Positions 53,603 through 62,915 of a stretch of 64,000 nt of DNA are shown piece by piece. A model generated the notes under the pieces. The model searched no databases. It had not been told where the DNA came from and saw only the letters and a list, made by a program, of their open reading frames with translations. Source of the DNA: Planctomycetota bacterium (GTDB lineage Bacteria; Planctomycetota; UBA8742; UBA2392). The DNA is taken from positions 58,075-122,074 of the forward strand of contig JAJVIO010000027.1 of the NCBI GenBank assembly GCA_022071975.1. Direction: 5' to 3'. Made by a program: the position numbers and the translations under genes. Numbering within the stretch: the stretch's first letter is position 1; every line of letters starts with the position of its first letter.

Positions 53603-54220
53603 TTAGTGGCCCCCGGCGGCCGGTTCGATGTGAGATTGCCAGATTTCCTCTACCTGGCGGTCCAAGTCTTCGAGCGTGCCCGTGTTGTTGATGATCACGT
53701 CGGCGCGCTGCTTCTTTTCAGAGAGGCTCAACTGTCCGGCCTGGCGGGCCGCTACCTGGCCCTTGGCCCAGCCGCGCTCCTGGATGGCGCGTTGTTCGCG
53801 GGATGCTTCATCTGCTTCAACGTAAACCAGCAGAGAATACTTCCCCTCGTAAGCGCCCGACTCCAGCAGCAGGCTGACATCCAGCACCACCGCCTTCACC
53901 TTGGGATCGTTGAGTCCAGCCTCGATTTTCGCCTGTGTGCGTTGCCGGATGCGGGGGTGGGTGATGGCATTCAGTGTAGCCAGTTTTGCGGCGTTGCCAA
54001 AGACCTCGGCACCCAATTTCGCCCGGTCAACTTCTCCTTGCCCGTTGAAGACGCCCGCACCGAAGGCGTCTTGAATCTCTTTCTTCACGGCCGGGTCCCG
54101 CAGGACCGCATGGCCTTCTTTGTCCGCGTCCACGGCCAATGCGCCGCGCTTTTCGAAGGCTTTTGCCACAGCCGACTTGCCGCTGGCGACACCGCCGACC
54201 AAGGCGATGACCGGCTTCAC
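53603..54220 (-). CDS. coaE: Dephospho-CoA kinase
   Basis: VKPVIALVGGVASGKSAVAKAFEKRGALAVDADKEGHAVL. Confidence 0.88.
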   Translation of the reverse strand: MKPVIALVGGVASGKSAVAKAFEKRGALAVDADKEGHAVLRDPAVKKEIQDAFGAGVFNGQGEVDRAKLGAEVFGNAAKLATLNAITHPRIRQRTQAKIEAGLNDPKVKAVVLDVSLLLESGAYEGKYSLLVYVEADEASREQRAIQERGWAKGQVAARQAGQLSLSEKKQRADVIINNTGTLEDLDRQVEEIWQSHIEPAAGGH

Positions 54221-54230
54221 GGCTGCGCCC

Positions 54231-54320
54231 AATTCAAAATGCAAAATGAAAAATGCAAAAGGCCATGCTGCTGCGGTGGACGCCCTTCATTTTGAATTTT
54301 GCATTTTGAATTTTGCATTG
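54231..54320. repeat. AT-rich inverted/direct repeat of CAAAATGCAAAATT-type unit
   Basis: aattcaaaatgcaaaatgaaaaatgcaaaa ... ttcattttgaattttgcattttgaattttgcattg. Confidence 0.85.
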
Positions 54321-54323
54321 CCG

Positions 54324-55724
54324 TCACTTGCCCATGTCGCCCGCGTTCCAGTCAATCAGCGGCTTGAACTCCGGCGCCTGCGTCTCCGGCTTGCCGGTCG
54401 CGCCGGCCAGCAGCTTGATGGCCGCGGCCTTGGCGGCGCGGCGCCGGTCGCCGTCGGTCACGCCCTGGGTGATGACCTCGAAGGTCAGCAGCTCGTTGCC
54501 GGCCTTGAGCACTCCCAGCAGGTTGTTTTCTGAGCTGCTGTCGTCGTAGTCGAAGACCACGATGGGCAGCTTTGCGTCCTGCGGTACGTAGCCCGTTGAG
54601 AACCTGGCGCTGGGCACTTTCAACCGGCGGTTGAAGGTGGTGTCGCGCCTTAGGCGCGCGCGCAGGTCCCCCTCGGTTTCAGCTTCTTTCAGCCTGCGGA
54701 TCAGGATCCAGGGCTTGGCGCCTTCGCCGTCAATCTGGATGGTTGAGTCGCCGCCGATCTTGCGGACGAGTTGGCCATTTTCGATTGGAAGCTGAAGGGT
54801 GCCGTCGGGAAACCGCAAGGTCCCCCGGAGCTGCTCCTCGAGCGAGCTGGAACATTTATGCTTTGGCGAGCCCTCAAGCGCAAGCTCCCGCTTGATGGAA
54901 ATGCCAGCGAGGATTGAAGAGAGTTCCACCAGTAGGCCCTTGTCGTTGAGCCGGGCCGTCGATTTCTCACCAAGAACTTCAGCGACGATGGTCAGGCTTG
55001 CCGTCCTGCCTCTTATGTTCCTGGCGAAATAGAGTGCCGGGACTGGCGCAGACGGCGCACTTCCGGCACCAAACACCATTGCGATCTCAACTCCAGCCTG
55101 ATTCGATTCAGCGGGCACGGAGTGCAGCCAATCCTTCTCCTCCCATTCGTTAACTCCTGGCAAGCCGACTTTCCGCCGCTGAATCGCAAGGCCCTCAACA
55201 GCTTGTTTCGCATCCGTTGGGGACGCGATAGCAACGCTGACTGGCGTTCCATCAGGCAAGTCGATTGCCATCAACTCCGTGCCGTACCAGTCCACTGGCC
55301 ACAGTTTGCTGCCTTTAGGCAAATCGAACTGCAACAGCACCTGCTCGTCGGAACCCTTGGGGGCGAGTCTTAGCCGCCGCTTCTGGTCGCGGTCGAGCCC
55401 TTCAAAATACTCCGGGTACTCAAGCTGGTCCTGGGGCACGAACGACAGCCACTCGATCCCCGCCTGCCTGCCGATGTCCAGGAAATCCGACTGCGCCTCC
55501 CGCGGCCGCCACTGGTCGCGGTGTTCTTCGACTTCCTCGTGGTCTTCGCCGTCCTCGTGCGTGTGCCCGTGGGAGTTGCATGCGGTCAGTAGCAGGGCCA
55601 GCAGCACGAACGGGAGCGCAGGCTTCCAGCCTGCATTGCCTGCCGGCATCCTGCCGGCAGGGCCGTCGGCGGGACGCCGACGGCGAATGCAGGCAAGATG
55701 CCTGCGCTCCGTTTCAGTACCCAT
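54324..55724 (-). CDS. Hypothetical lipoprotein with REP-derived N-terminal extension and His/Glu-rich segment
   Basis: MGTETERRHLACIRRRRPADGPAGRMPAGNAGWKPALPFVLLALLLTACNSHGHTHEDGEDHEE; start overlaps polA stop. Confidence 0.65.
   Translation of the reverse strand: MGTETERRHLACIRRRRPADGPAGRMPAGNAGWKPALPFVLLALLLTACNSHGHTHEDGEDHEEVEEHRDQWRPREAQSDFLDIGRQAGIEWLSFVPQDQLEYPEYFEGLDRDQKRRLRLAPKGSDEQVLLQFDLPKGSKLWPVDWYGTELMAIDLPDGTPVSVAIASPTDAKQAVEGLAIQRRKVGLPGVNEWEEKDWLHSVPAESNQAGVEIAMVFGAGSAPSAPVPALYFARNIRGRTASLTIVAEVLGEKSTARLNDKGLLVELSSILAGISIKRELALEGSPKHKCSSSLEEQLRGTLRFPDGTLQLPIENGQLVRKIGGDSTIQIDGEGAKPWILIRRLKEAETEGDLRARLRRDTTFNRRLKVPSARFSTGYVPQDAKLPIVVFDYDDSSSENNLLGVLKAGNELLTFEVITQGVTDGDRRRAAKAAAIKLLAGATGKPETQAPEFKPLIDWNAGDMGK
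55614..55709. repeat. Cloverleaf-like REP element, 96 bp
   Basis: Outer arms gagcgcaggc/gcctgcgctc; inner hairpins gcaggc-ttcca-gcctgc, tgccggca-tcc-tgccggca, gccgtcggcg-gga-cgccgacggc. Confidence 0.9.
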
Positions 55725-58528
55725 TACTTCGCCTCCAGCCAGTTGTCGCCGATGCCGGCGTCTACATCCAGCGGCACTTTCAGCTTCATGGCCTTGCTCA
55801 TCACCTCTCGGGCGAACTCGGCGCACTTTTTGGCTTCTTTCTCGGGCGCCTCGAACACCAGCTCGTCGTGAACTTGCAGCAGCATGCGCCAGGGCAGCTT
55901 CTGCTTCTCGATCTGCCGGTGCGCGTCCAGCATGGCCTGCTTGATCAAATCCGCGGCCGTGCCCTGCAGCACCGTGTTGAACGCCTGGCGCTCGGCCTGT
56001 TTGCGCACCATCACGTTGCGGCTGCCGATCTCCGGCAGATAGCGCTTTCGGCCGGCGAGCGTCTTCACATAGCCCTGTTTGCGGCACTCCTCAAGCACTT
56101 CGTCATTCAGCTTCGCCACGCGCGGGTGCGAGTTGAAGTAGTTGTCGATGAACTCCTTGGCCTCGCCGCGCGAAATGCCCAGGCCCTGCGACAGGCCGAA
56201 AGCGCTCTGGCCGTACAGCACGGCGTAGTTCACGGTCTTGGCCACGTTGCGCTGGTGGGTGGTGACGTCTTCGGCCTTCACGCCGAAGATGCCGGCCGCG
56301 GTGGCCTTGTGAATGTCCACGCCGTCCTTGAAGGCGGCGATCATGTGCCTCTCGTCCGCGATGTGGGCCAGCAGCCGCAGCTCGATCTGGCTGTAGTCGG
56401 CGCTGATCAGCTTGCAACCCTCGGCCGCGATGAACGCGCGGCGGATCTTCTTGCCGTCCTCAGTGCGCACCGGGATGTTCTGCAGGTTGGGGTCCTTGCT
56501 GCTGAGGCGGCCGGTGGCGACGGTCTGGCGGTAGGTCGTGTGCACGCGGTCGTCGGCATCGGCCAGGCCGGGCAGCGCGTCCACGTAGGTGGACTTGAGC
56601 TTGGACAAGTGCCGCCACTCCAGCACCTTGGCCGGCAACTCGTGCATGGGCGCCAGGATTTCCAGCGTGGACTGGTCAGTGCTGCGGCCGGTGCCCTTTG
56701 CGGTGCGGCCTTGCACGGGCAGCTTGAGCTCATCGAACAACACCTCACCAAGCTGCTTGGGCGAGCCGATGGCGAACTCGTGGCCGGCCAGCTTGTGGCA
56801 TTCTTTCTCGAGGCGCTCGATGTCTTTTTCCATCTCCTTGGCGAGCTTGCCGAGGTAGGGCTTGTCGATGCGGATGCCGCGGTGCTCCATGCGGCCGAGC
56901 ACCTCGATCAGCGGGAACTCGAGATTGTTGGCCAGGTCTTCGAGTTCGAGTTGCTTGAGCTGGGGCGTGAGGGCGTCGCTGACGCGCAGGGCGTAGTCGG
57001 CGTACTGGGCTGCGTACTGCATGACGCGCTCGGGCTCGGCCTCGTGCAGGCTGACGCGGGCCTTCTTTTCGCCGAACAGCTTGTCGAGATTAACGGTGTC
57101 GAGCCCCAGGTACTCGCGGCACAGGCTGTCCAGGCGCGCGTCTTCTCTTGACCCGTCAAGCAGGAAGGCGACCAGCTTGGTGTCGCTCTCGATGCCCTGG
57201 ATCTCGCAGTCTTCCTTCAGCAGCAGGCGCAGGTCGTGTTTGAGGTCGTGCCCGATCTTGCCCACCTTGGGGTCGGCCAGCACGCCACCCAGCGCTTTCA
57301 GCACTTCGCCGCGATCCAGCGAGTTGCTGTTCAGGGGCAGGTACCAGGCCTTGCCCGGCTGGGTCGCCACGGCGATGCCGGCCAGGTTGGCGTACTCCTC
57401 GGCCGCGCAGTGGATGGCGAGGCGTTTGGCTTTGGCGGTCGCCTTGCGGAAGGCCTCGAAGGCTTTTTCGTCGTTGACCAGCGTGTAGTCAGCGCCGGCC
57501 GCGATCAGCGTCTTGTCGATTTCCGGTGCCTGCTGGGCGGGCACGTCGCCGAACAGGCTGGTCTGGGCGCCTTTGGTTCGTTTTGGAGCAGTTTCGGTCT
57601 CGGAGCGTTTACCCGTCGCTGGCGCTCCGGGCTCCTGTTCACTGGTTTCGCCTGCGGGAACCATTTCGTCGCCCCAGCCGAAGTCCGTAGCGACTGATTT
57701 AAAGTTCAGCTCGCTGAGCAGGGGCAGCAGCAGTTCTTTTTTCGGCTCGTGGTACTTGGCCGCCTTCTTGTCGAGCTTCACCCCCGGCACGTCGGTCTTG
57801 ATGGTGACCAGTTGCCGGCTGAGCGCGGCATCCTCGCGGAAGGCGATCAGGTTTTCGCGGCGCTTGGGTTGCTTGATTTCCTCGGCCTTCTTGAGCACTT
57901 CATCCATGCTGCCGTACTGCTGGATCAGCTCCGCGGCGGTCTTGATGCCGATCCCCTTGGCGCCCGGGATGTTGTCCACACTGTCGCCGGCCAGGGCCTG
58001 GATGTCGATGAACTGCGCGGGCGTGACGCCCAGTTCTTCCTTCAGCTGGTCAAGGCCGTACTCGCTGTCGTCGTCGGCGTTGAGCATCCGGATATGGGGC
58101 TCAAGCAGCTGCTTGAGGTCTTTGTCGCGGGTGACCAGCCGCACTTCCACGTTGTGGTGCGCGCTCTGTTTGGCGAGCGTGCCGATCACGTCGTCGGCCT
58201 CGAAGCCGGGCACCTGCACGATGGGGATCTCGAAGGCTTCCACCATCTGCACGATCACCGGGATCTGGTCGCGCAGGTCCTCGGGCATTTCGCCGCGGTT
58301 GGCTTTGTATTCGGGGTAGATCTCGTTGCGAAAGGTGGGCCCTTTGGGGTCCAGCACGCAGATCAGGTAGTCCGGCTTATGCTGCTTGATCAGCTTCTGC
58401 AGCATGCGGGTAAAGATATAGATCGCCCCGACGGCTTTGCCGCGAACGGTACGGCGCCTGGCGGCCGGGCTGTAGTAGGCCCGGAAAATCTGGCTGTGGC
58501 CGTCAATGATGTAGAGAGACTCAGTCAC
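55724..58528 (-). CDS. polA: DNA polymerase I (5'-3' exo, 3'-5' exo-like, polymerase); GTG start
   Basis: VTESLYIIDGHSQIFRAYYS, AGDSVDNIPGAKGIGIKTA, SADYSQIELRLLAHIADE, QRNVAKTVNYAVLYGQSAFGLSQGLGI, LQVHDELVFEAP. Confidence 0.95.
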   Translation of the reverse strand: MTESLYIIDGHSQIFRAYYSPAARRRTVRGKAVGAIYIFTRMLQKLIKQHKPDYLICVLDPKGPTFRNEIYPEYKANRGEMPEDLRDQIPVIVQMVEAFEIPIVQVPGFEADDVIGTLAKQSAHHNVEVRLVTRDKDLKQLLEPHIRMLNADDDSEYGLDQLKEELGVTPAQFIDIQALAGDSVDNIPGAKGIGIKTAAELIQQYGSMDEVLKKAEEIKQPKRRENLIAFREDAALSRQLVTIKTDVPGVKLDKKAAKYHEPKKELLLPLLSELNFKSVATDFGWGDEMVPAGETSEQEPGAPATGKRSETETAPKRTKGAQTSLFGDVPAQQAPEIDKTLIAAGADYTLVNDEKAFEAFRKATAKAKRLAIHCAAEEYANLAGIAVATQPGKAWYLPLNSNSLDRGEVLKALGGVLADPKVGKIGHDLKHDLRLLLKEDCEIQGIESDTKLVAFLLDGSREDARLDSLCREYLGLDTVNLDKLFGEKKARVSLHEAEPERVMQYAAQYADYALRVSDALTPQLKQLELEDLANNLEFPLIEVLGRMEHRGIRIDKPYLGKLAKEMEKDIERLEKECHKLAGHEFAIGSPKQLGEVLFDELKLPVQGRTAKGTGRSTDQSTLEILAPMHELPAKVLEWRHLSKLKSTYVDALPGLADADDRVHTTYRQTVATGRLSSKDPNLQNIPVRTEDGKKIRRAFIAAEGCKLISADYSQIELRLLAHIADERHMIAAFKDGVDIHKATAAGIFGVKAEDVTTHQRNVAKTVNYAVLYGQSAFGLSQGLGISRGEAKEFIDNYFNSHPRVAKLNDEVLEECRKQGYVKTLAGRKRYLPEIGSRNVMVRKQAERQAFNTVLQGTAADLIKQAMLDAHRQIEKQKLPWRMLLQVHDELVFEAPEKEAKKCAEFAREVMSKAMKLKVPLDVDAGIGDNWLEAK
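57148..57159. other. TTGACCCGTCAA site, coding (polA)
   Basis: Direct reading, flanked C/G. Confidence 0.85.
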
Positions 58529-58783
58529 GCAGGAGTTCAGGAATTGCGACGGAAAGCACCGTGCCCCGGGGCGGGCCGGTTGGCATCCCAAGGGGCTGGC
58601 GGGTATGGAGTTCTGAGCTTGCTTTCGGTGACACAAGGGTGTCAAGGTTTTTGTTGGTGGATTATTGCCCCTTTTGTCCCGCTTCCTTATGCTCAGGGCG
58701 CTTCTACCCCCCTGATTGATGCTGCTGCACCGAACGACTGCGCGGATTCGTTCCGCTTGTGTTTTGTGCGTCAGTAAGCGGAG

Positions 58784-60217
58784 TTGTCGCTGATGTCGAG
58801 ATACTCTCGCCGCGGCATGGTCGATCTGATCGTCATGATCGTCATGATCGTGTTCCTGCTTGGTATGGGGACACTCGCCTTCCTTACATACGACAAGGCC
58901 CAGAAGGAAAAGCAGTACCTGGCGGCCTTGCGTGAAATCCCGGCCCGCCAGTCCGCGGAACTGGATTCCGTCAAGGCCCGCTACGCCGAGGTCAGCATGT
59001 ACATCGGCTTCCGGGGCGAAGCGGCCTACAGCTCGCCGGAGGCGATCCAGCAACTGCTGAATGAGGGCAGCCAGGTGGTGGCGGACTATTACGTGGTCGA
59101 CCCGGTGGAAGGCCAGGCCGCGCCGCTGCAGGGCACGCGCTCGACGACCATCAAGGTCCGGCTGTATGACAAGGAGTCGGGCCAGTGGACCGAGAAAGAG
59201 CTGCCCATCTCGCAGGTTGAGGGCACGCGCCGTAACTCGACCAAGATTTATGAGGCACAGGACGTACTGACCATCCAGCACGCGCTGGGCCGCCAGGACG
59301 AAGTGATCAACAGCCTGGTAACCCGCTACATCCCCAACGTGCAGGCGCAGCGCAAGTCCCAAAAGGACGAAAAGGACCGTTCCGCCGGGCGCAAGGCCAG
59401 CGAGTCGTCCAACAAGTACGGCGAAGTCTCGACGGAAATCGAGACCGCCAACTCGGACATGAAGACCAAGCAGGAAGAGGTAGCGAGCTCGGAGCAGCGC
59501 CTGGCCGAGGCGATGAAGAAAGAGAACGAGACCTACCTGAAGCTCGATTCCGACAGTGTGCGCGAGGCCCGGGAAGCGGCGTTTGCCGCCGCGCGTGAGG
59601 CCGCGGTTGCGCGTCGCGAAGCGCGAAAGGCCATGGAAGCGTATCGCCTTCAGTCGGACAAGCGCCGCATCGACGACACCCGCGACCCGGACGGCGCCAT
59701 CTTCCTGGTTGACAAGAAGTCGGGCTACGTGTGGATCAACATCGGCCAGCAGAGCGACGTGCGCAAGAACCAGACCTTCCAGGTGCTGCGCGCCGACGCC
59801 AGCCGCAACAGCGAAGTTCCGATCGGCGAGATCCGGGTCCAGGAAGTGATGCGCGGCAACATCGCGCGCTGCCGCGTGGACGCGCTGGATGACCCCTCCA
59901 CGTACCCGGAGGCCGGCGACATCATCAAGAACCCGAACTTCAGCGACCGCCAGTACTACAGCTGGGCCCTGGTCGGCGAGTTCGGCGGCAGCTTCACCAG
60001 CTTGACCCGGCAGCAGCTCACGGACCTGCTGCGCAGCGTGGGATACCGCGTGACGACGCACATCGACGCCACCACCGACGCGGTGGTCATCGGCGGCAAC
60101 TGGGACAAAGACCCCGAGTTCATCAAGGCGGAAGAACGTCGCCTGAGCTTCGAAAAGTACCCCGAACGGGAAGTGCTCTGGTTCCTGGGCATGATCGGCC
60201 CTGACCAGCAGGAATAG
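58784..60217 (+). CDS. Membrane-anchored coiled-coil protein with FlgT_C/OB-like and BRCT-like C-terminal modules (paralogue A)
   Basis: TM DLIVMIVMIVFLLGMGTLAFL; coiled coil; GYVWINIGQQSDVRKNQTFQVLR; YYSWALVGEFGGSFTSLTRQQLTDLLRSVGYRVTTHIDATTDAVVIGG. Confidence 0.8.
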   Translation: MSLMSRYSRRGMVDLIVMIVMIVFLLGMGTLAFLTYDKAQKEKQYLAALREIPARQSAELDSVKARYAEVSMYIGFRGEAAYSSPEAIQQLLNEGSQVVADYYVVDPVEGQAAPLQGTRSTTIKVRLYDKESGQWTEKELPISQVEGTRRNSTKIYEAQDVLTIQHALGRQDEVINSLVTRYIPNVQAQRKSQKDEKDRSAGRKASESSNKYGEVSTEIETANSDMKTKQEEVASSEQRLAEAMKKENETYLKLDSDSVREAREAAFAAAREAAVARREARKAMEAYRLQSDKRRIDDTRDPDGAIFLVDKKSGYVWINIGQQSDVRKNQTFQVLRADASRNSEVPIGEIRVQEVMRGNIARCRVDALDDPSTYPEAGDIIKNPNFSDRQYYSWALVGEFGGSFTSLTRQQLTDLLRSVGYRVTTHIDATTDAVVIGGNWDKDPEFIKAEERRLSFEKYPEREVLWFLGMIGPDQQE

Positions 60218-60244
60218 TCGCAGAACCGGAGCGAGGAACTACCC

Positions 60245-61882
60245 ATGGCAAAAGACAACAAAGTAGCGGGCTGGTACTGGATCATCTCGGCGATCCTCAC
60301 GCCCTTCGTGCTGATTGCGACGCTTCTGTGGGCCTACTACGCGCAGCAGGTGCAGACCTATCGCGCCGAGGGCACCCGCCTGGTCGCGAAGCTTGAGGCT
60401 GACCACGCGATGTTCGAACCGGTGCTCAACCACATGAAGTCGGTTTCTGAGGTTACCGGCTTCAAGATGGGTGACCCGCTGGGCGGCGTTGACCAGGTCA
60501 AGGGCAGCATCCCCAATCCCACGGCCTTCCAGGGTGAGGAACGCAACCAGCCCCAGGAGAAACGCAGCCCGCTGCTGAACGCCTACATCGACGCGGAAAA
60601 CCGCTTCTACGGCGCTGCCGACGCGGCCGGTTACGTGCATGAATACGCCGCCGCGCGTGAGTGGCTGACTGCCTTTGAGCGTAAACTGCAGCGCTATGTG
60701 TACCTGAAGGGCTATCAGCACTACACGGTCAAGACCATCGACATCGGCGGCGAGAATGTCGCCGTGGCCGCCGGGGACCTGAGCCGTCAGGTGGAATTGA
60801 TCGACAATCTGCCTCAGCCGCCGGAGTCGGCGCTTGAGAGCGCGCTGACCCGCCACGCCAACAACGAGCCGCCGGCTGACAAGGTGATGCAGGAGCCGGT
60901 CAAGATCACCCTTGAGCTGGTGTTCCGCAAGCAGGTGCAGCTGATCCGCGACCTCGTGAGCGCCAATCTGCACCAGTACAACCTGCTGTACGCCGACGTT
61001 TCGGGTGACGTGGACTACGTGGACGCCCAGGGCAACCGCACCCGCATCGCCGTGGGCTTCAAGGGTGAGCGCGACAGCCTGGATAAGATCATCGCGGACC
61101 TGGGCGGCCTCAGCCGCAAGGTCGGAGAGCGCAAGCAGGAAAGCCTGGACAAGCTCGATGACGCCGGCGACATGGCTGAAAACGGAATCACCGAAACCAA
61201 CGCCAAGGAAAACCGCCTGCAGTTCATGGTGGTGGCCAACGACGGCCGTATCGAGGAACTGGCCAACAAGTTCGCCAACGAGAAGCTGACCCACGAGGGT
61301 GACGCCCAGAAGTTCGAAGACCTGGTGCGCAACCTGCCGCGCCTGAAGATCCCGCAGAAGCTTGAGCAGAGCGACCCGGACGGCGAAATCAGCTACAGCG
61401 ACTACAAGCGCGGCGTGGTGCACATCAACCTCGGCCATGCCGACGGCGTGCGCGTGGGCCAGCGCTTTGAGGTGTGGCGCCCGCACGGCTTCGAGAAGGA
61501 CGAGTTCGTGGGCGTGGTGGAAATCGTCCGAATGCTCTCTGAGCACTACAGCCTGTGCACCGTGTTGACCCTGACCGCCACCGAAGACCCGGTGCGCAAG
61601 GCGGACAAGATCGTCAGCCAGTTCTGGCACAACGGCAAGTTCCTCACGGTCGCCCTGCACGGCAGCTATGAGCCGCCCAACGAGGCCTACAGCAAGGAAC
61701 GCCTCACCGAGTTGCTGAAGAACATGGGCGTGAAGGTTGTTGATAAGGTGCAGCCAGGCACTGACCTTGTTGTGCTGGGCAGCAACCTGCTGGGCGACGA
61801 GTGGTATCGCCGTGCCCGCAACGACCTGCGCTTCGAGACTCTGAAAGAAGACGACGTGCGCCTGTACGTCGACCCGAGGTAA
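60245..61882 (+). CDS. Membrane-anchored coiled-coil protein with FlgT_C/OB-like and BRCT-like C-terminal modules (paralogue B)
   Basis: TM WYWIISAILTPFVLIATLLWAYY; GVVHINLGHADGVRVGQRFEVWRPHG; FLTVALHGSYEPPNEAYSKERLTELLKNMGVKVVDKVQPGTDLVVLG. Confidence 0.8.
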   Translation: MAKDNKVAGWYWIISAILTPFVLIATLLWAYYAQQVQTYRAEGTRLVAKLEADHAMFEPVLNHMKSVSEVTGFKMGDPLGGVDQVKGSIPNPTAFQGEERNQPQEKRSPLLNAYIDAENRFYGAADAAGYVHEYAAAREWLTAFERKLQRYVYLKGYQHYTVKTIDIGGENVAVAAGDLSRQVELIDNLPQPPESALESALTRHANNEPPADKVMQEPVKITLELVFRKQVQLIRDLVSANLHQYNLLYADVSGDVDYVDAQGNRTRIAVGFKGERDSLDKIIADLGGLSRKVGERKQESLDKLDDAGDMAENGITETNAKENRLQFMVVANDGRIEELANKFANEKLTHEGDAQKFEDLVRNLPRLKIPQKLEQSDPDGEISYSDYKRGVVHINLGHADGVRVGQRFEVWRPHGFEKDEFVGVVEIVRMLSEHYSLCTVLTLTATEDPVRKADKIVSQFWHNGKFLTVALHGSYEPPNEAYSKERLTELLKNMGVKVVDKVQPGTDLVVLGSNLLGDEWYRRARNDLRFETLKEDDVRLYVDPR

Positions 61883-61899
61883 GCCTGGACGGATTTAGA

Positions 61900-61934
61900 G
61901 CCCGCCGCACGCCGGCGGGCTCTTTTGTTTTTTC
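61900..61934 (+). terminator. Intrinsic terminator
   Basis: gcccgccg-cacgc-cggcgggc-tcttttgttttttc. Confidence 0.9.
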
Positions 61935-61976
61935 CGCCCCTGCACAGCCCGCCGAAACTCGCGTACGATTAAGCAC

Positions 61977-62404
61977 GTGGTCCAGGCAGTCGCCTGCCCG
62001 AATGGGTGGGAGGAAAGTCCGGGCTCCGCAGAGCAGGAGGGTTGCTAACGGCAACCGGGTGCGCCTCAATGGCGCATCCAGGGAAAGTGGCACAGAGAAC
62101 AGACCGCCCGGCTTGTTTGCCTGGCCGTGACGAGGGCCCGAAAACTCGCACGGCCGGACGAAGCCCGAAAGGGTCCGGGCAAGGGTGAAAAGGTGGGGTA
62201 AGAGCCCACCGCGCGGCCGGAGACGGTCGTGGCAGGCCAAACCCCCTCCGGAGCAAGGCCAAATAGGGACCAAGGGACTGCTCGTCCCGCTGCGAATGTG
62301 TCGCGAGAGGTCCGGGTAGGCTGCTGGAGCGTCGGGGCAACCCGTCGCCTAGACGAATGACCGCCGCCCCGCAAGGGGAAACAAAACCCGGCTTACAAGA
62401 CCAC
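61977..62404 (+). ncRNA. rnpB: RNase P RNA (bacterial type A-like)
   Basis: GAGGAAAGTCCGGGCTCC, GTGGCACAGAGAACAGACCGCC, GGGTAAGAGCCCACCGCG, TAGACGAATGACCGCC, AAACCCGGCTTACAAGACCAC; terminal gtggtc/gaccac pairing. Confidence 0.95.
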
Positions 62405-62515
62405 AAAGACGGGGGGCACGGGCGCCCCCCGCCACTGTTTAAGCGCCAGAGTCCCAGAACGGCGGCGCGGACATTCCTGTGCGCGCGAGCGCAGCAAAGC
62501 ACTGACTGTCGCCGG

Positions 62516-62869
62516 TCAGCCCAGACGCCATTGTCCGTCTACAACCTTCAGGGGACGGTGCCTGAATTCATACTGCACCCCGTTTTTGCGGCAGCGGCGT
62601 CCGGCCTTCTTGTGCCACAGCTCGCCGGCATAGGACGGAAGCGAGTTGCCCCACACACGAATCCAGACGGCGCGTCCCCGTGCGTCCGGATGCTCTTCGG
62701 CCAACCGGCCGGTGGTGATGTAGGCGAGATAACCGCCCACCTTGGCCTCAAGCAGCCGGATGTGTTCGTCCGAGTCTTCCCAGTCCATGTGGTCCGAGAC
62801 CATCAGCGATACGGTGGCGTCATCGTCCCATGCGATGTAGTCGATTTCGTCAGCCTGACGGATGCTCAT
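62516..62869 (-). CDS. Hypothetical protein, DUF6572-like
   Basis: YIAWDDDATVSLMVSDHMDWEDSDEHIRLLEAKVGGYLAYITTGRL; cotranscribed with next gene. Confidence 0.55.
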   Translation of the reverse strand: MSIRQADEIDYIAWDDDATVSLMVSDHMDWEDSDEHIRLLEAKVGGYLAYITTGRLAEEHPDARGRAVWIRVWGNSLPSYAGELWHKKAGRRCRKNGVQYEFRHRPLKVVDGQWRLG

Positions 62870-62915
62870 TCACGCCCTCTCTGCGAAACACGACCTTCCC
62901 CGCCCGCGCTGCAGG

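Noticed and set aside
58528-60061. N-terminal extension of the polA ORF to 60061
   Set aside because: Overlaps the convincing + strand membrane protein gene; polA homology begins at the GTG at 58528.
60487-60499. TTGAC-CAG-GTCAA as a ninth palindrome site
   Set aside because: Spacer is 3 bp, and GACCAGGTC is common in GC-rich coding DNA; kept out of the count.
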